Positions 55,399 to 64,000 of a DNA stretch of 64,000 nucleotides are shown here, one piece after another; within the stretch, counting starts at the first letter, position 1; each line of letters starts with the position of its first letter. The stretch is from Roseiarcus sp963730555 (GTDB taxonomy: Bacteria > Pseudomonadota > Alphaproteobacteria > Rhizobiales > Beijerinckiaceae). Under the pieces are notes generated by a model. The model made no database searches and was not told the DNA's origin. It worked only from the letters and a program-made list of their open reading frames with translations. The DNA lies in assembly GCA_963730555.1 (NCBI GenBank), contig CAVSSS010000026.1:5150-69149 (forward strand), read 5' to 3'. The position numbers and the translations under genes are program-made.

Positions 55399-55649
55399 AA
55401 TGAGCGCCGGTTCTTGCGATTCGCTCGGTGGTCCGGCCGGACTTAATCCGGCCGTGACAGGGCCTCGCCTTACGCTTGGCGATAGCCGCCGCTTCCGCGG
55501 TGAGTTTCAGAACATGCAGGCTCGTATCGGTGCGGTCGCCTCCTCCGATTAGCTCGCGGTGGTCCTCTCGTTGACGCTCCGGATCAACTTGGCCCGAGGT
55601 CGCGGTCTTCGGAAGGCGGAGTCCAATTTCGCGAGAGTTTATGCGGCGC
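55399..55649. other. no clear gene
   Basis: Possible upstream remains of the ligase locus; nothing recognised. Confidence 0.3.
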
Positions 55650-56333
55650 TCACCAAATGCCCGGAACGATCCGCGACCGAACCCGCAGCATGTAGTCAAC
55701 GTAGCCGGGGAGCGCACCGGTGAGCATGCGCTCCTCGATCAACGTGCGGCGGACCAAGAATGGCACGATGAGCAGGATCGGGACGATGGCGATCCAGGAG
55801 CCAAGCGCAATGCCGGCGCTTAGCAACAACAACAGTCCGCCCGAGTAGCCTGGGTGGCGCACCAGCCGATAGGGTCCGGACGCAACGACTTGTTGGCCCC
55901 GGTCGGGCTGCAAGCGCACCGCGCTCGAGAAGAAGCGGTTGACCAGCATGGCCGAGGTCGTCAATCCCATGCCGGTCGCGAAGCCGATCAGGCCGAAAAT
56001 TTGGAGGGGGAACGGTACGGTTGCGGACCAGTGCAGTCGTCCAACGTCGAGTCCGGCGAGCAGAAATTGTGCGAAAATGAGCAGATTCAGCGCGGGCACG
56101 GTCACTCGGTCCTGCTCTCCGTCGCCCGGCCGCACTCGCTCCTTCACGAGATCCGGACTTAACAGGTAAACGGCGGCGCTGGCCGTTAGACACAAGACCG
56201 AAAAGAGGACGAGATAGGCCCAGAACATCGGCACCGCGAGCGTCCCGGCGGCCCCAAACAGCACCGCCGCCATGGCGACGAGATAGCCGGCCAGCAAGCC
56301 GAGCCCGACGACAAAATATTCGAGGTTGGACAT
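55650..56333 (-). CDS. isoprenylcysteine carboxylmethyltransferase-like membrane protein
   Basis: 227 aa from ATG 56333. At least five TM helices (FVVGLGLLAGYLVAMAAVLF; FWAYLVLFSVLCLTASAAVY; LIGFATGMGLTTSAML; LLLLLSAGIALGSWIAIVPI). The ICMT/phospholipid methyltransferase motif GPYRLVRHPGYSGGLL is at about 153, with the later Glu pair EERML. It transfers methyl groups from SAM in the membrane; the substrate is not known in bacteria. Complete. Confidence 0.85.
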   Translation of the reverse strand: MSNLEYFVVGLGLLAGYLVAMAAVLFGAAGTLAVPMFWAYLVLFSVLCLTASAAVYLLSPDLVKERVRPGDGEQDRVTVPALNLLIFAQFLLAGLDVGRLHWSATVPFPLQIFGLIGFATGMGLTTSAMLVNRFFSSAVRLQPDRGQQVVASGPYRLVRHPGYSGGLLLLLSAGIALGSWIAIVPILLIVPFLVRRTLIEERMLTGALPGYVDYMLRVRSRIVPGIW

Positions 56334-56351
56334 CACGCACCGGAGTTGCGC

Positions 56352-56723
56352 TCAGCGCTGCGCCATATAGGCCGGGATCTCACCGGTGAGAAAGTCCTCG
56401 CGCACCGGAGCGAAGAAGTCGACCACCTCCGTGTCCTCTGGGAAGAACGCTTCGTGCTCGACCCAACCGGGCATCGCGGCCACGTCTCCTGGCTTAATCG
56501 TTTGCTCCCCTGCGCCGACGAAGATGCCTACGCCGAATTCGAGCGGGCTGTCGCGGAGGAAGGGATGCGGGCGTTTCTCGATAAAGGAAGCGTGATTCCC
56601 TTCCGCCGGTGAATGCGCCTCACGCTTGCGGTCGCTTATCTCCACCCGATCAGCATCAGGAACGCAGCCGAAGCCGCTGTCCGCAACCTCAAGATTGCTC
56701 TTTCCAGCTTTGCGCTTCTGCAT
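56352..56723 (-). pseudogene. cupin C-terminal fragment
   Basis: The end reads IKPGDVAAMPGWVEHEAFFP, EDTEVVDFFAPVREDFLTGE, IPAYMAQR, the second half of a cupin of the kind whose first half is at 54579. The upstream part to 56723 does not fit the family, apart from a possible shifted stretch. Confidence 0.55.
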
Positions 56724-56749
56724 TGCTGTTCTATGTCCGCGTCGTCCAT

Positions 56750-57652
56750 CTACTTTTCCGCGATAAGCTCTGCACGGGCCGCGGCGAGCTCCTTTCTTTG
56801 ACCCTGCGGGACTTTCGGATATTCGAGGTTGAGCAGCTCAACCGCCTCGACAATGGCGGCCGCGACGACGAGGCGGGAGAACCACTTGTTGTCCGCGGGC
56901 ACCACGAACCAGGGCGCATCCTTCGACGCCGTCGCTGAGATCGCCTCCTCGTAGGCGTGCATGTAATTGTCCCAGTAACGGCGTTCACGCACATCCGCAG
57001 CGGAGAACTTCCAGTTCTTGTCCGGCTTGTCGAGACGCTCCATGAATCGCTTCTTCTGCTCCTGCCGGGACAGGTTGAGGTAGAACTTGAGGACGACTAC
57101 CCCCTGCCGCGTGAGATAGTCCTCAAAGTGGGCGATATCGGCGAGACGCTCGTCCCAGATCCGCTTGTCAACGAGTTTCGGCGGTAGCTTCTGCGCCTTG
57201 AGCAGGTCCTGGTGCACACGCACAACGAGGACTTCTTCGTAGTAAGAGCGATTGAAGATGCCGATGCGCCCGCGTTGCGGAACTTTGACGGCGTAGCGCC
57301 ACAGGAAGTCATGGGACAGCTCCTCGCTGGAGGGCTGCTTGAACGAAAAGACATCGACCCCCTGAGGATTGACGCGCGACATGACGTGCTTGATCGTGCC
57401 GTCCTTGCCCGCCGCGTCGATTGCCTGGAAGACGAGCAGCAGCGCCCAGGAGTCCTGGGCGTAGAGAATGTCCTGCTCCATTGCGAGCCATTCCGAACCG
57501 CGCCCAAGGAGCTCCGCCGCCTCTTGCTTGTCCATCTTGAGCCCGCGTGTGTCGCCGGGATCGAAGTCGTTGAGGCGGAAGTCCTTGCCGTTCGTGACGC
57601 GGAATGGCTCGGTGTATTTCCGGATGGCGTCGAGAACATCCTTGCGCGGCAT
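56750..57652 (-). CDS. ppk2: polyphosphate kinase 2 (PPK2) family protein
   Basis: 300 aa. P-loop kinase with LLLVFQAIDAAGKDGTIKHV (about 70-90), NPQGVDVFSFKQPSSEELSH, DFLWRYAVKVPQRGRIGIFN, RSYYEEVLVVRVH and LNLSRQEQKKRFMERLDKPD, all diagnostic of PPK2. It phosphorylates nucleotides with polyphosphate, or the reverse. Full length and undamaged. Confidence 0.95.
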   Translation of the reverse strand: MPRKDVLDAIRKYTEPFRVTNGKDFRLNDFDPGDTRGLKMDKQEAAELLGRGSEWLAMEQDILYAQDSWALLLVFQAIDAAGKDGTIKHVMSRVNPQGVDVFSFKQPSSEELSHDFLWRYAVKVPQRGRIGIFNRSYYEEVLVVRVHQDLLKAQKLPPKLVDKRIWDERLADIAHFEDYLTRQGVVVLKFYLNLSRQEQKKRFMERLDKPDKNWKFSAADVRERRYWDNYMHAYEEAISATASKDAPWFVVPADNKWFSRLVVAAAIVEAVELLNLEYPKVPQGQRKELAAARAELIAEK

Positions 57653-58095
57653 CGACCCCTTCCTCCCGATTTCTCGTCAAACTGACACAGTGGGAAGCGT
57701 TCGCCTGCAATGTCAATTGTGCGCGGCGGGTAGATGAATGGTCTGGTCTATCGTGGAAGGGCACGCCCTTGGTCTTGTGTCAGCACGCATACGAAAGGCG
57801 ACGTGAAGGTCTCAAATGGACGGGCCTTTGCCGTTCCGGGCGATGTTGGAAGGCGGGTGTCCTGTCCCATCCGGCCTTCTAGCCGCCGCTTTGTGACAGC
57901 GGCGTCGCGCTGGGCGCTGCCCGCGAAAGCCTCCTGATAGTGTGGATTACGGAAAATGCCATATCGTAGCCTGTGCTGACACGGCCGAACTCGCCGCCCA
58001 CCGGCACGCGGTTCAGCTCATTGTCCCCGCTATTCGGGAGGCATAGTGTCAATGGACACTGTAGTTCCCACTAACTCGCAAAATGGGGTCTCAGG
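57653..58095. other. intergenic with inverted repeat before SDR gene
   Basis: No gene. Contains AGTGTC-AATG-GACACT at 58045-58060. Confidence 0.4.
58045..58060. promoter_or_regulatory. perfect dyad AGTGTC-N4-GACACT
   Basis: Lies 36 bases before the SDR start, at a normal repressor/operator distance. Half-site TGGACAC is shared with the palindrome at 41420. Confidence 0.5.
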
Positions 58096-58689
58096 ATGAA
58101 AATCGTCGTAGTCGGCGCCGCGGGTACTATCGGTGCGGCCGTCACCGCCGCGCTCGAAGCAAACAAGCACGAAGTCATTCGAGCTTCACGAAAGCTCGCG
58201 CCAAGGATCGACATCTCGGATCCCCAGTCGATCCGTCGGTTCTTCGCCGAGGTTAAGGATCTCGACGGGGTCGTCTCATGCGCGGGTGATGCGAGGTTTG
58301 CGCCGCTGGACAAACTGACGGACGAAGACTTCCTCTTCAGCGTCAACAACAAACTGATGGGGCAAGTCAACCTCATTCGCGCTGCCCTCCCCGTCATCCG
58401 CGACAACGGCTCGATCACGGTGACAAGCGGCGTGCTGGCAAAATACCCGATGATCGGAAGCGGCGCAGTCTCGCTGGTGAATGCAGGTCTCGAGGGTTTC
58501 ACGCGCGTGGCGGCGCTCGAGGCGACCCGGGCCGTTCGCGTCAACGTGGTCTCGCCGGGCTGGGTGAAAGAAACAATGGTGAAGTTCGGCATGGACCCGA
58601 CTCCCGGCAAGGCAGCGGTCGATGTCGCCCGCGCCTACGTTGAGGCGGTGGAGGGATCGATGAAAGGCGAGACGTTAGAGCCGAAGTGA
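58096..58689 (+). CDS. short-chain dehydrogenase without Tyr-Lys pair
   Basis: 197 aa; MKIVVVGAAGTIGAAVTAAL is the Rossmann start; DGVVSCAGDARFAPL and NNKLMGQVNLIRAALPVI follow; SITVTSGVLA holds the catalytic Ser. At the usual YxxxK it reads GSGAVSLVNAGLEGFTRVAA, lacking Tyr and Lys, as in a known short SDR subgroup. NAD(P) binding is likely, activity uncertain. Confidence 0.85.
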   Translation: MKIVVVGAAGTIGAAVTAALEANKHEVIRASRKLAPRIDISDPQSIRRFFAEVKDLDGVVSCAGDARFAPLDKLTDEDFLFSVNNKLMGQVNLIRAALPVIRDNGSITVTSGVLAKYPMIGSGAVSLVNAGLEGFTRVAALEATRAVRVNVVSPGWVKETMVKFGMDPTPGKAAVDVARAYVEAVEGSMKGETLEPK

Positions 58690-59032
58690 TCTCGGGAGTC
58701 CCGGCGTCAGTAGGTGGGGTTCGCTAGTTTGCCGAAGCCGAGATTGTCCAATTTCTCCACTGTCACGGCTCTTGTGTCACGGCTCTTGCAGCTTGGGAAC
58801 ATGCTGCGGCTTGTGAAGAATTGGGTGAACTTAGGTGAACTGCAAAATGCTGGTTCTCGCAGTCGACACGCCGCGAGATTTAGCGCGGGCGATGAGGAGC
58901 TAAGGCTGTGAGGCAACTCAAACACCAAATAGGAGCCGGCAGCGATTTGGGGGCCAGATTTGACCTTTCGCGAGCGGCGCACGTCCCCTGAGCGCAAGTC
59001 ACGCGACGTCGCGAAAAGGAGGAAGATAAGGG
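58690..59032. other. intergenic, no gene seen
   Basis: Contains a direct repeat of GTCACGGCTCTTG (at about 58762 and 58777). Nothing else recognised. Confidence 0.4.
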
Positions 59033-59563
59033 ATGTGGGCGTGGCTGCGCCAGAGGCGGCAGCGGGCCGAGCGAATTGAAGACGAGGCTGGCGAACTCAT
59101 TCGCCTCCTCGGCGACGACGCGTATGTTGAGGCACGTTGGCGCGAGCACACTGCCAGTTCGTCGGCGATTGCCCGCGAGTGGAATCTGATCGCGTTGGCC
59201 ATTGGGCGCCGTACGGGAATGCGCATCGGCCTCGATCTCTCTACCAGGATGGCGATGAACGCAGTCTTCGTGCCTGATCGCGAGCCGGACGGGCGGATGC
59301 CGCGACCTGCTGCGGAACTTGACCCAGTCGATGAACTCAAACGCGTCGTCTCCGCCGAGTCGCAGTTGTTTCGGATTCAATTCCTTTGCGCTGCCCCGAC
59401 CGGACTGTCCCTCCTGAACGAGGTCGAGTTTCGGGCAAAAGACGTGTCCGTTGCAATCGTCTCCGCCGCACGTTTTACCTTTCCGCCTAAGACGGTCGCC
59501 GTGCGCATCCTGGATCACGAGGGTCAAATCGTCTTCGAACGGCGCAAGGCAGACCGCAAATAG
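59033..59563 (+). CDS. conserved hypothetical protein, 176 aa
   Basis: The first half (RIEDEAGELIRLLGDDAYVE, NLIALAIGRRTGMRIGLDLS) matches a small family common in methanotrophs and rhizobia. The second half (FRIQFLCAAPTGLSLLNEVE, VAVRILDHEGQIVFERR) is beta-rich and may come from another gene, giving a fused protein. Confidence 0.6.
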   Translation: MWAWLRQRRQRAERIEDEAGELIRLLGDDAYVEARWREHTASSSAIAREWNLIALAIGRRTGMRIGLDLSTRMAMNAVFVPDREPDGRMPRPAAELDPVDELKRVVSAESQLFRIQFLCAAPTGLSLLNEVEFRAKDVSVAIVSAARFTFPPKTVAVRILDHEGQIVFERRKADRK

Positions 59564-60211
59564 ATTTCAGGCCGCTGAGTGACGACCCGTTGATGACGGT
59601 CGGAACGTCCCAATTGCGCGCCGCAAGACTCACGGCGCTGCGAGGGCCCCTCAAGAAGCGCCCCGCCGCGCCGAGCGTCACGGTCTTGCGCCGGTCGCGG
59701 CTGTGATCCCGTTCTCCTTCGACCCGAAGGTTGATGCCGGCGTGGCCCAGCGCAACTTCATCGTAGTTGGGAGCGCCTGAACAAGGGCATGGTTGCTATG
59801 CTCGTGGAGGTTTGAAGATTCGGCCACTGCGGAGAGGCGGTCCCATTGGAATCGATTTGGGACCTACCTGCGGCGCGGAGATTTCTACGGCTCGCCAGCT
59901 GCGGCTCATACAGCTGCCCCGTTGCCAGCGCGATCATCCGTGATCTTCGCATGCAAGGAGAGTCGCCCATATGCGAGGTCCCAAGGACACCATCGAAACT
60001 TGGCGACTAAAAGGTCATTGAAGATTTCGAGCGACGGTTGGCCGGCGCTCCGCCACACCGCCTTCCTCGTATTGCGATAGGACAAGCTCTGTTATTTCAA
60101 GTATTCAGCGATGATGCCGTTTACGAGCTGTGAGGTTCATCCGAGGCCTGGGGATCACGAGGCGCGCCTCGTGATCCGCATGCGATGCCTATTCCAAGTG
60201 CGCGCCCCTTC
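59564..60211. other. no convincing gene
   Basis: 650 bp; no recognisable protein sequence on either strand. Confidence 0.4.
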
Positions 60212-60583
60212 TCAGCTCTGTTCGCCCGCGGCCGAGAGACCGCCGCATGCTTGATCGAAGTAAAGACCCAGCAGAGGGGCGTCGCACTGCCCCGCCAGTT
60301 CGAACAAGGCGCTGAATTCCTCATTGCGTCTATTGAGGCCGACGAGAGCGTGCTCGGGGTTTGAGTAATCGCGCCTGACGCTCATCGCGTTGACGGCGCG
60401 AAAGGCCAGCGCCGTCGCTATCGCTTGAGTCAGTATCAGCCCGTCGCGGCCAGTTGACTTGCCGGCGAGCATCTCGCGCATATCGGCGATGTTGCTGTCT
60501 GGGCGCAGCTCGTCGGGAAACCCTTCAAGGATTTGGACGGCGATGCCGAGCGCGCGGAACCGGCTTTCACCCATTTCACCCAT
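60212..60583 (-). CDS. hypothetical protein, 123 aa
   Basis: ESRFRALGIAVQILEGFPDE, RDGLILTQAIATALAFRAVN, EFSALFELAGQCDAPLLGLY: a helical, normal-looking protein without known family. It lies beside the first copy of a diverged repeat. Confidence 0.5.
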   Translation of the reverse strand: MGEMGESRFRALGIAVQILEGFPDELRPDSNIADMREMLAGKSTGRDGLILTQAIATALAFRAVNAMSVRRDYSNPEHALVGLNRRNEEFSALFELAGQCDAPLLGLYFDQACGGLSAAGEQS

Positions 60584-60610
60584 GACTTCCCCTCTTCCTC
60601 AGCCTCACCG

Positions 60611-60790
60611 GCCAGCAGACAGTTGAATCAGAATTTAAGCCGTTTGGGAATCCAATTTCAATTCAAACCGGCACGACTTGCATGCTCAACCTCTCGGCCG
60701 AGTCTTCTCCCAAGTTCACTACAATTTTCGCCTCACGTATTCGTAGCGGTCGCGGCCACCAGTCAGCGAGTACGCAGCGTCAGTCGCACC
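60611..60790. repeat. diverged about 180-bp direct repeat, copy A
   Basis: Starts GCCAGCAGACAGTTGAATCA, as does copy B at 61298. Later shared blocks include GAATCCAA and TCGTAGCG(G/C)TCGCG. Similarity is strong at the start and weaker further on. Confidence 0.6.
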
Positions 60791-61297
60791 AGATCGCTCC
60801 ACGTCGTCTCCGCGTCCGTGTTCATCAGAGCGCGAGGAAGTTCACGCTTACGCTAGTGACTTTTTAGTTCACGGATGGGATTCCCGGTGCGATGCTGATG
60901 TGCGAGTCTGGCGCTCCGCCCTAAAAATCGCTGTCTGTTTTTGTCCGACGATATTCGTCGGCTCGAAGCTAAAGATCGAAAATCAGGAAGCGGAGTAGCG
61001 TCGACTTTATGCCCGTAGCAAAGGCCACGGCTCTGTAGTGCAGCCTCGCTGGCGCGAACCAATTCAAGCTCGTCCATCCGTCGGCAAGGTGGCCGATCAC
61101 GTCAAACAACGATCTTCGATGGGATTTTGGTGTCGCCGTCATCCTCGACAAATGTTTCGCGATGTCGCGTTCGGTGAACAGACAGCCGGCGAGGATAAAC
61201 ACGAAGAATGTGTCGCAGGCCGCGCGCGCCGAACGCGAGGCCAGCGACCCCGAGAAGCGCGCGGCATGGAAGGCCGCGAACGGCACTATCGGCCGCC
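60791..61297. other. no convincing gene
   Basis: Frames on both strands without support. Confidence 0.35.
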
Positions 61298-61485
61298 GCC
61301 AGCAGACAGTTGAATCAGAATTCAAGGCCCCGGTGAATCCAAATTCGTTCAATCCGACACAAATTTCTTGCTTTGAAGACCGTTCGCGGGCCCCAGCTAT
61401 CGGGAGGGTCTCATCCCCGAAATCACTAAATTTTTCCTCTCGCACGTTCGTAGCGCTCGCGCACTAGTCGGCGATCACGCAGCGC
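61298..61485. repeat. diverged about 180-bp direct repeat, copy B
   Basis: Second copy of 60611-60790, 687 bp to the right and in the same orientation. Confidence 0.6.
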
Positions 61486-61879
61486 CAGCGCGCGGGGGGG
61501 CGTGTCATTGAGGGATTGTCGCGGCGCGAATGTCACATCGACCTCAATCTAGATCTTCGCGGCGCCCAACCGCGTCTGCTCCTCCCGCGGCGTTCTGATC
61601 GTCTGCTCAACAAGTCACTGCAACTCCGTTCTCGTGGCGCATCCTCTTTGATCTGCAAGTTTGGCGTTCCGGACGATCCTTGACGTCGCGGTGGTCCAGC
61701 TACGAGGCCCTTGGCAGCAATGGGTCCGCATCGGGGAGAGCGCCGCCAGACGGCCACCCCGTGCGCCTGCGTTGGAAGAAGAGCTCCCGCAGCACGGTGA
61801 TACGCATGCGGCGCAACCTAGACGCGACCGGAGTCGCGGGGCAGGAATGAGTAGTCGCGGGGTACGAACTGAGTAAACG
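61486..61879. other. right end of island 2, no gene seen
   Basis: GC-rich, no recognised sequence before the arm sites. Confidence 0.35.
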
Positions 61880-61900
61880 GGTGGTCACCGGGTGGTCACC
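61880..61900. promoter_or_regulatory. tandem GGTGGTCACC arm sites, right end
   Basis: GGTGGTCACC at 61880-61889 and 61891-61900, same 11-bp period as at 20553, followed by TCTCGGTG. Confidence 0.6.
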
Positions 61901-61965
61901 TCTCGGTGAGCCAGAGCAACACCCAAATCGATTTCTCTCTATAAAGTTCTTAAAATCAACAACTT

Positions 61966-62017
61966 GTGTGGTCGGGGCAGCAGGATTCGAACCTGCGACC
62001 TGAAGTACCCAAAACTT
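61966..62017. repeat. attR: 52-bp direct repeat within intact tRNA-Pro
   Basis: Same sequence as 20399-20450. Here the tRNA continues to its 5' end, so this copy keeps the gene whole. Confidence 0.9.
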
Positions 62018-62045
62018 CCGCGCTACCAGGCTGCGCTATACCCCG
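61969..62045 (-). tRNA. tRNA-Pro (TGG)
   Basis: Acceptor CGGGGTA with TGCCCCG, D arm GCGCAGCCTGGTAGCGC (typical for proline), anticodon loop TTTGGGT (TGG), T loop TTCGAAT, encoded CCA. Confidence 0.95.
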
Positions 62046-62137
62046 TTTTCGCTCGCGTGGCTAACATGGGCGCAAAGCGCGAACAAGGGCGCGCCTGCAG
62101 CCGGAAGGGTCGATGGCTCGCCGCCAGAGATCGGCGC

Positions 62138-63025
62138 TCATCCCGTCTCCCGCAAAAATCCGATGAGCGCCTCGGCGGTCTCCCGCGGCATGAGATCCGG
62201 AAAGAAATGACCGCCCGGCAGCGACGCGGCCTTCACGTTGGCGCAGCGCTTGCGCCATTCGGCCGGGATGTCGAACAGCTTGGCCATGAGCCCATTCGCG
62301 CCGTAGAAGGCAAGCAGCGGCGTCTCCACCTTCCGGTCGAGATCGGCCGCGTCGTGGTCGAGGTCGATGGTCGCCGCCGCGCGATAGTCGGAGCACGAGC
62401 CGTGGATCATGGCAGGGTCGCGCCAGGCGTCCCGGTAGGCTTCGAGCTGGGGAGCGTCGAAATCGGCGAGCTTCGCCGCGCCCCAGCCGACGAGGCAGGT
62501 CTCATAGAAGAAGTCCGGATCAGCACCGATCATGCGTTCCGGAAACGGCTCGGGCTGAGACAGGAAATACCAGTGCCAATAGGCGCCGGCGACTTGCCGG
62601 TTTGTCTCCATGAACATCGCATAAGTAGGCACGATGTCGAGGACGGCTATGCTCTGGACGACCCTGGGATGATCCAGCGCCATCCGATGGGCTGTTCGCC
62701 CGCCCCGGTCGTGCCCGATCACGTGAAACCGTTCATAGGTCAGCGCCCGCATGAGACGGACCTGATCCTCAGCGAAGGCGCGGAAGCTATAGTTGGAATT
62801 GTCCGACAGGCGCTTCGGCTTCGAGGATTCGCCGTAGCCGCGCAGGTCCGCACAAACCACCGAGTACCCGGCTTCCGCAAGGCGCGGCGCGATGCGCGCC
62901 CACATCGCGCGGGTCTGCGGGAAGCCGTGCAAGAGCAGCACCGGCGGCCCGGCTCCCGCCGTCGCGCAAGCGATTGAAGTCTCCTCGTCGACTCGAACCA
63001 CGTGGCGTTCGAAGCCCTCGAACAT
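62138..63025 (-). CDS. alpha/beta hydrolase, haloacetate-dehalogenase-like
   Basis: 295 aa. PPVLLLHGFPQTRAMWARIA (oxyanion region), VVCADLRGYGESSKP, and the nucleophile elbow GHDRGGRTAHRMA with Asp near 106, as in dehalogenases and epoxide hydrolases. The catalytic His is in GGHFFPDLMP. It cleaves a carbon-halogen or epoxide bond through an ester intermediate; substrate not determinable. Core chromosome, 4 bases before aspS. Confidence 0.85.
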   Translation of the reverse strand: MFEGFERHVVRVDEETSIACATAGAGPPVLLLHGFPQTRAMWARIAPRLAEAGYSVVCADLRGYGESSKPKRLSDNSNYSFRAFAEDQVRLMRALTYERFHVIGHDRGGRTAHRMALDHPRVVQSIAVLDIVPTYAMFMETNRQVAGAYWHWYFLSQPEPFPERMIGADPDFFYETCLVGWGAAKLADFDAPQLEAYRDAWRDPAMIHGSCSDYRAAATIDLDHDAADLDRKVETPLLAFYGANGLMAKLFDIPAEWRKRCANVKAASLPGGHFFPDLMPRETAEALIGFLRETG

Positions 63026-63029
63026 GGGA

Positions 63030-64000
63030 TCACTTCTCCGGCGTGACGACGCGGATGTGAAGCTCGCGCAATTGCTTGGGCGTCGCCGGCGACGGCGCGC
63101 CCATAAGCAGGTCCTCGGCCCGCTGGTTCATCGGGAAAAGCGCCACCTCGCGCAGGTTCTGCTCGCCAGCGAGCAGCATAACGATGCGGTCCACGCCCGC
63201 CGCCATGCCTCCGTGCGGGGGGGCGCCGTAGTGGAATGCGCGATACATGCCGCCGAACCGCTCGACCACCGTCTCTTCGCCGTAGCCCGCGATCTCGAAG
63301 GCCTTCAGCATGGCCTCGGGACGATGGTTTCGGATGCCGCCCGAGGCGAGCTCATAACCGTTGCAAGCGATGTCATACTGGAAGGCTTTGATCGCGAGGG
63401 GGTCCTTGCCGAGGAGCGCGTCGAGTCCCCTTGCGGCATGGAGAAAGGGTTGTGCGAGAACTCGAGCTTTTTCTCCTCTTCATCCCATTCGTACATGGGG
63501 AAGTCGACCACCCAGGCGAATTCGAACCAATTCTCATCGGTGAGCTTGAGCTCCTGGGCGACTTTCATGCGCGCGAGGCCGGCGAATTTGGCGAATTTGT
63601 CTGGATCGCCCGCGACGAAGAAGGCGGCGTCGCCGGCCTTGAGGCCGAGCGCAAGGCGGATCGCTTCGACGCGCTCCGGGCCAATGTTGTTGGCGAGCGG
63701 CCCGCGCCCGCCCACTCCGGTCGCCTTGGGGTCGGCCGCAAGCGAGGTCTCGTCCTGCGATCGGTCGAAGAACAGAATGTAGCCGAGCCCAGGCTGGCCC
63801 TCGCCTTGCGCCCAGGCGTTCATGCGATCGGCGAACGTTCGCTGGCCCCCACCGGGCGCTGGAATGGCCCAGACTTCGTTTTTCTCAACCTCAAGCAGCC
63901 GCGCGAACACCTTGAAGCCAGAGCCGCGGAAATGCTCTGACACGTTCTGCATAACGATCGGGTTGCGCAAGTCAGGCTTGTCAGAGCCATATTTGCGCAT
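63030..64000 (-). CDS. aspS: aspartyl-tRNA synthetase, C-terminal part, one frameshift
   Basis: The gene runs beyond the right edge. Visible: MRKYGSDKPDLRNP (class II motif region), the GAD insertion domain, LTDENWFEFAWVVDFPMYEW, SHNPFSMPQG. Then a run of four G (63427-63430 on the plus strand as CCCC) lacks one base, shifting the frame. Correct reading resumes as LDALLGKDPLAIKAFQYD, to GGMAAGVDRIVMLLAGEQN (motif 3). The gene is essential, so the shift is almost surely a sequence error. Confidence 0.93.

Larger units (their letters stand above)
20399..62017. mobile_element. island 2: 41.6-kb element integrated in tRNA-Pro(TGG)
   Basis: Bounded by exact 52-bp direct repeats, with an integrase gene 157 bp inside the left repeat and matching tandem arm sites near both ends. 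The intact tRNA is at the right end. Contents range from satellite-type replication genes to stress and ligase genes, many broken, so it is an old or composite island. Confidence 0.85.

Noticed and set aside
58071..58610. 179-aa minus-strand frame
   Set aside because: Exact antisense of the SDR gene.
20399..62017. Ku gene or conjugation genes in island 2
   Set aside because: No frame with Ku, relaxase, VirB or coupling-protein features was seen.

Overview
The window is high-GC DNA from an alphaproteobacterium, probably Hyphomicrobiales (Methylocystis/Methylosinus, Beijerinckiaceae or a relative). This rests on the families seen: a MucR/Ros regulator, a GapR (DUF2312) gene, an NDUFS4-like complex I gene beside tRNA genes, DUF2237, and Hyphomicrobiales-type LigD and CsbD genes. 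The assignment is by family recognition only. Most of the window is accessory DNA. Core chromosome remains in two places: about 19.96-20.40 kb (tRNA-Arg and the NDUFS4-like gene) and from 61.97 kb to the end (tRNA-Pro, an alpha/beta hydrolase, aspS).

Island 1 lies left of the tRNA-Arg 3' end and its far end was not found. It is a degraded prophage or phage satellite. From right to left it holds an integrase, an excisionase-like HTH gene, a RepA-like helicase, terminase small and large subunits, small morphogenesis genes and a tape-measure-like tail gene. The tail gene is split by an IS3-family element that itself carries an IS110-family element. Further left are a decayed ParB-like gene, a cold-shock gene, a 153-bp repeat unit present twice, an IS5-family element, a Gly/His/Tyr-rich exported protein and a chain of tiny overlapping ORFs.

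Island 2 spans about 41.6 kb (20.40-62.02 kb). Exact 52-bp direct repeats of the tRNA-Pro(TGG) 3' half bound it, and tandem GGTGGTCACC sites lie just inside both ends. Its left arm looks like a P4-type satellite: integrase, AlpA-like HTH gene and a Toprim/DUF927 primase-helicase. Next come a PD-(D/E)XK-like protein and a large RecB-nuclease/RNase H/SF1-helicase protein, a candidate defence pair. The rest is a mosaic: a LuxR-type regulator, an Rrf2 regulator, two His/Tyr-rich exported proteins, a GapR gene split by an IS66 element, a Hint-domain protein, two LigD-type ligase genes, DUF2934, CsbD, MucR, PPK2, an isoprenylcysteine methyltransferase-like membrane protein and an SDR.

Many genes carry single frameshifts, including the essential aspS at a run of G. 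Some of the apparent decay is therefore probably sequence error. The transposon insertions, the LigD internal deletion and nonsense codon, and the cupin truncations look genuine.
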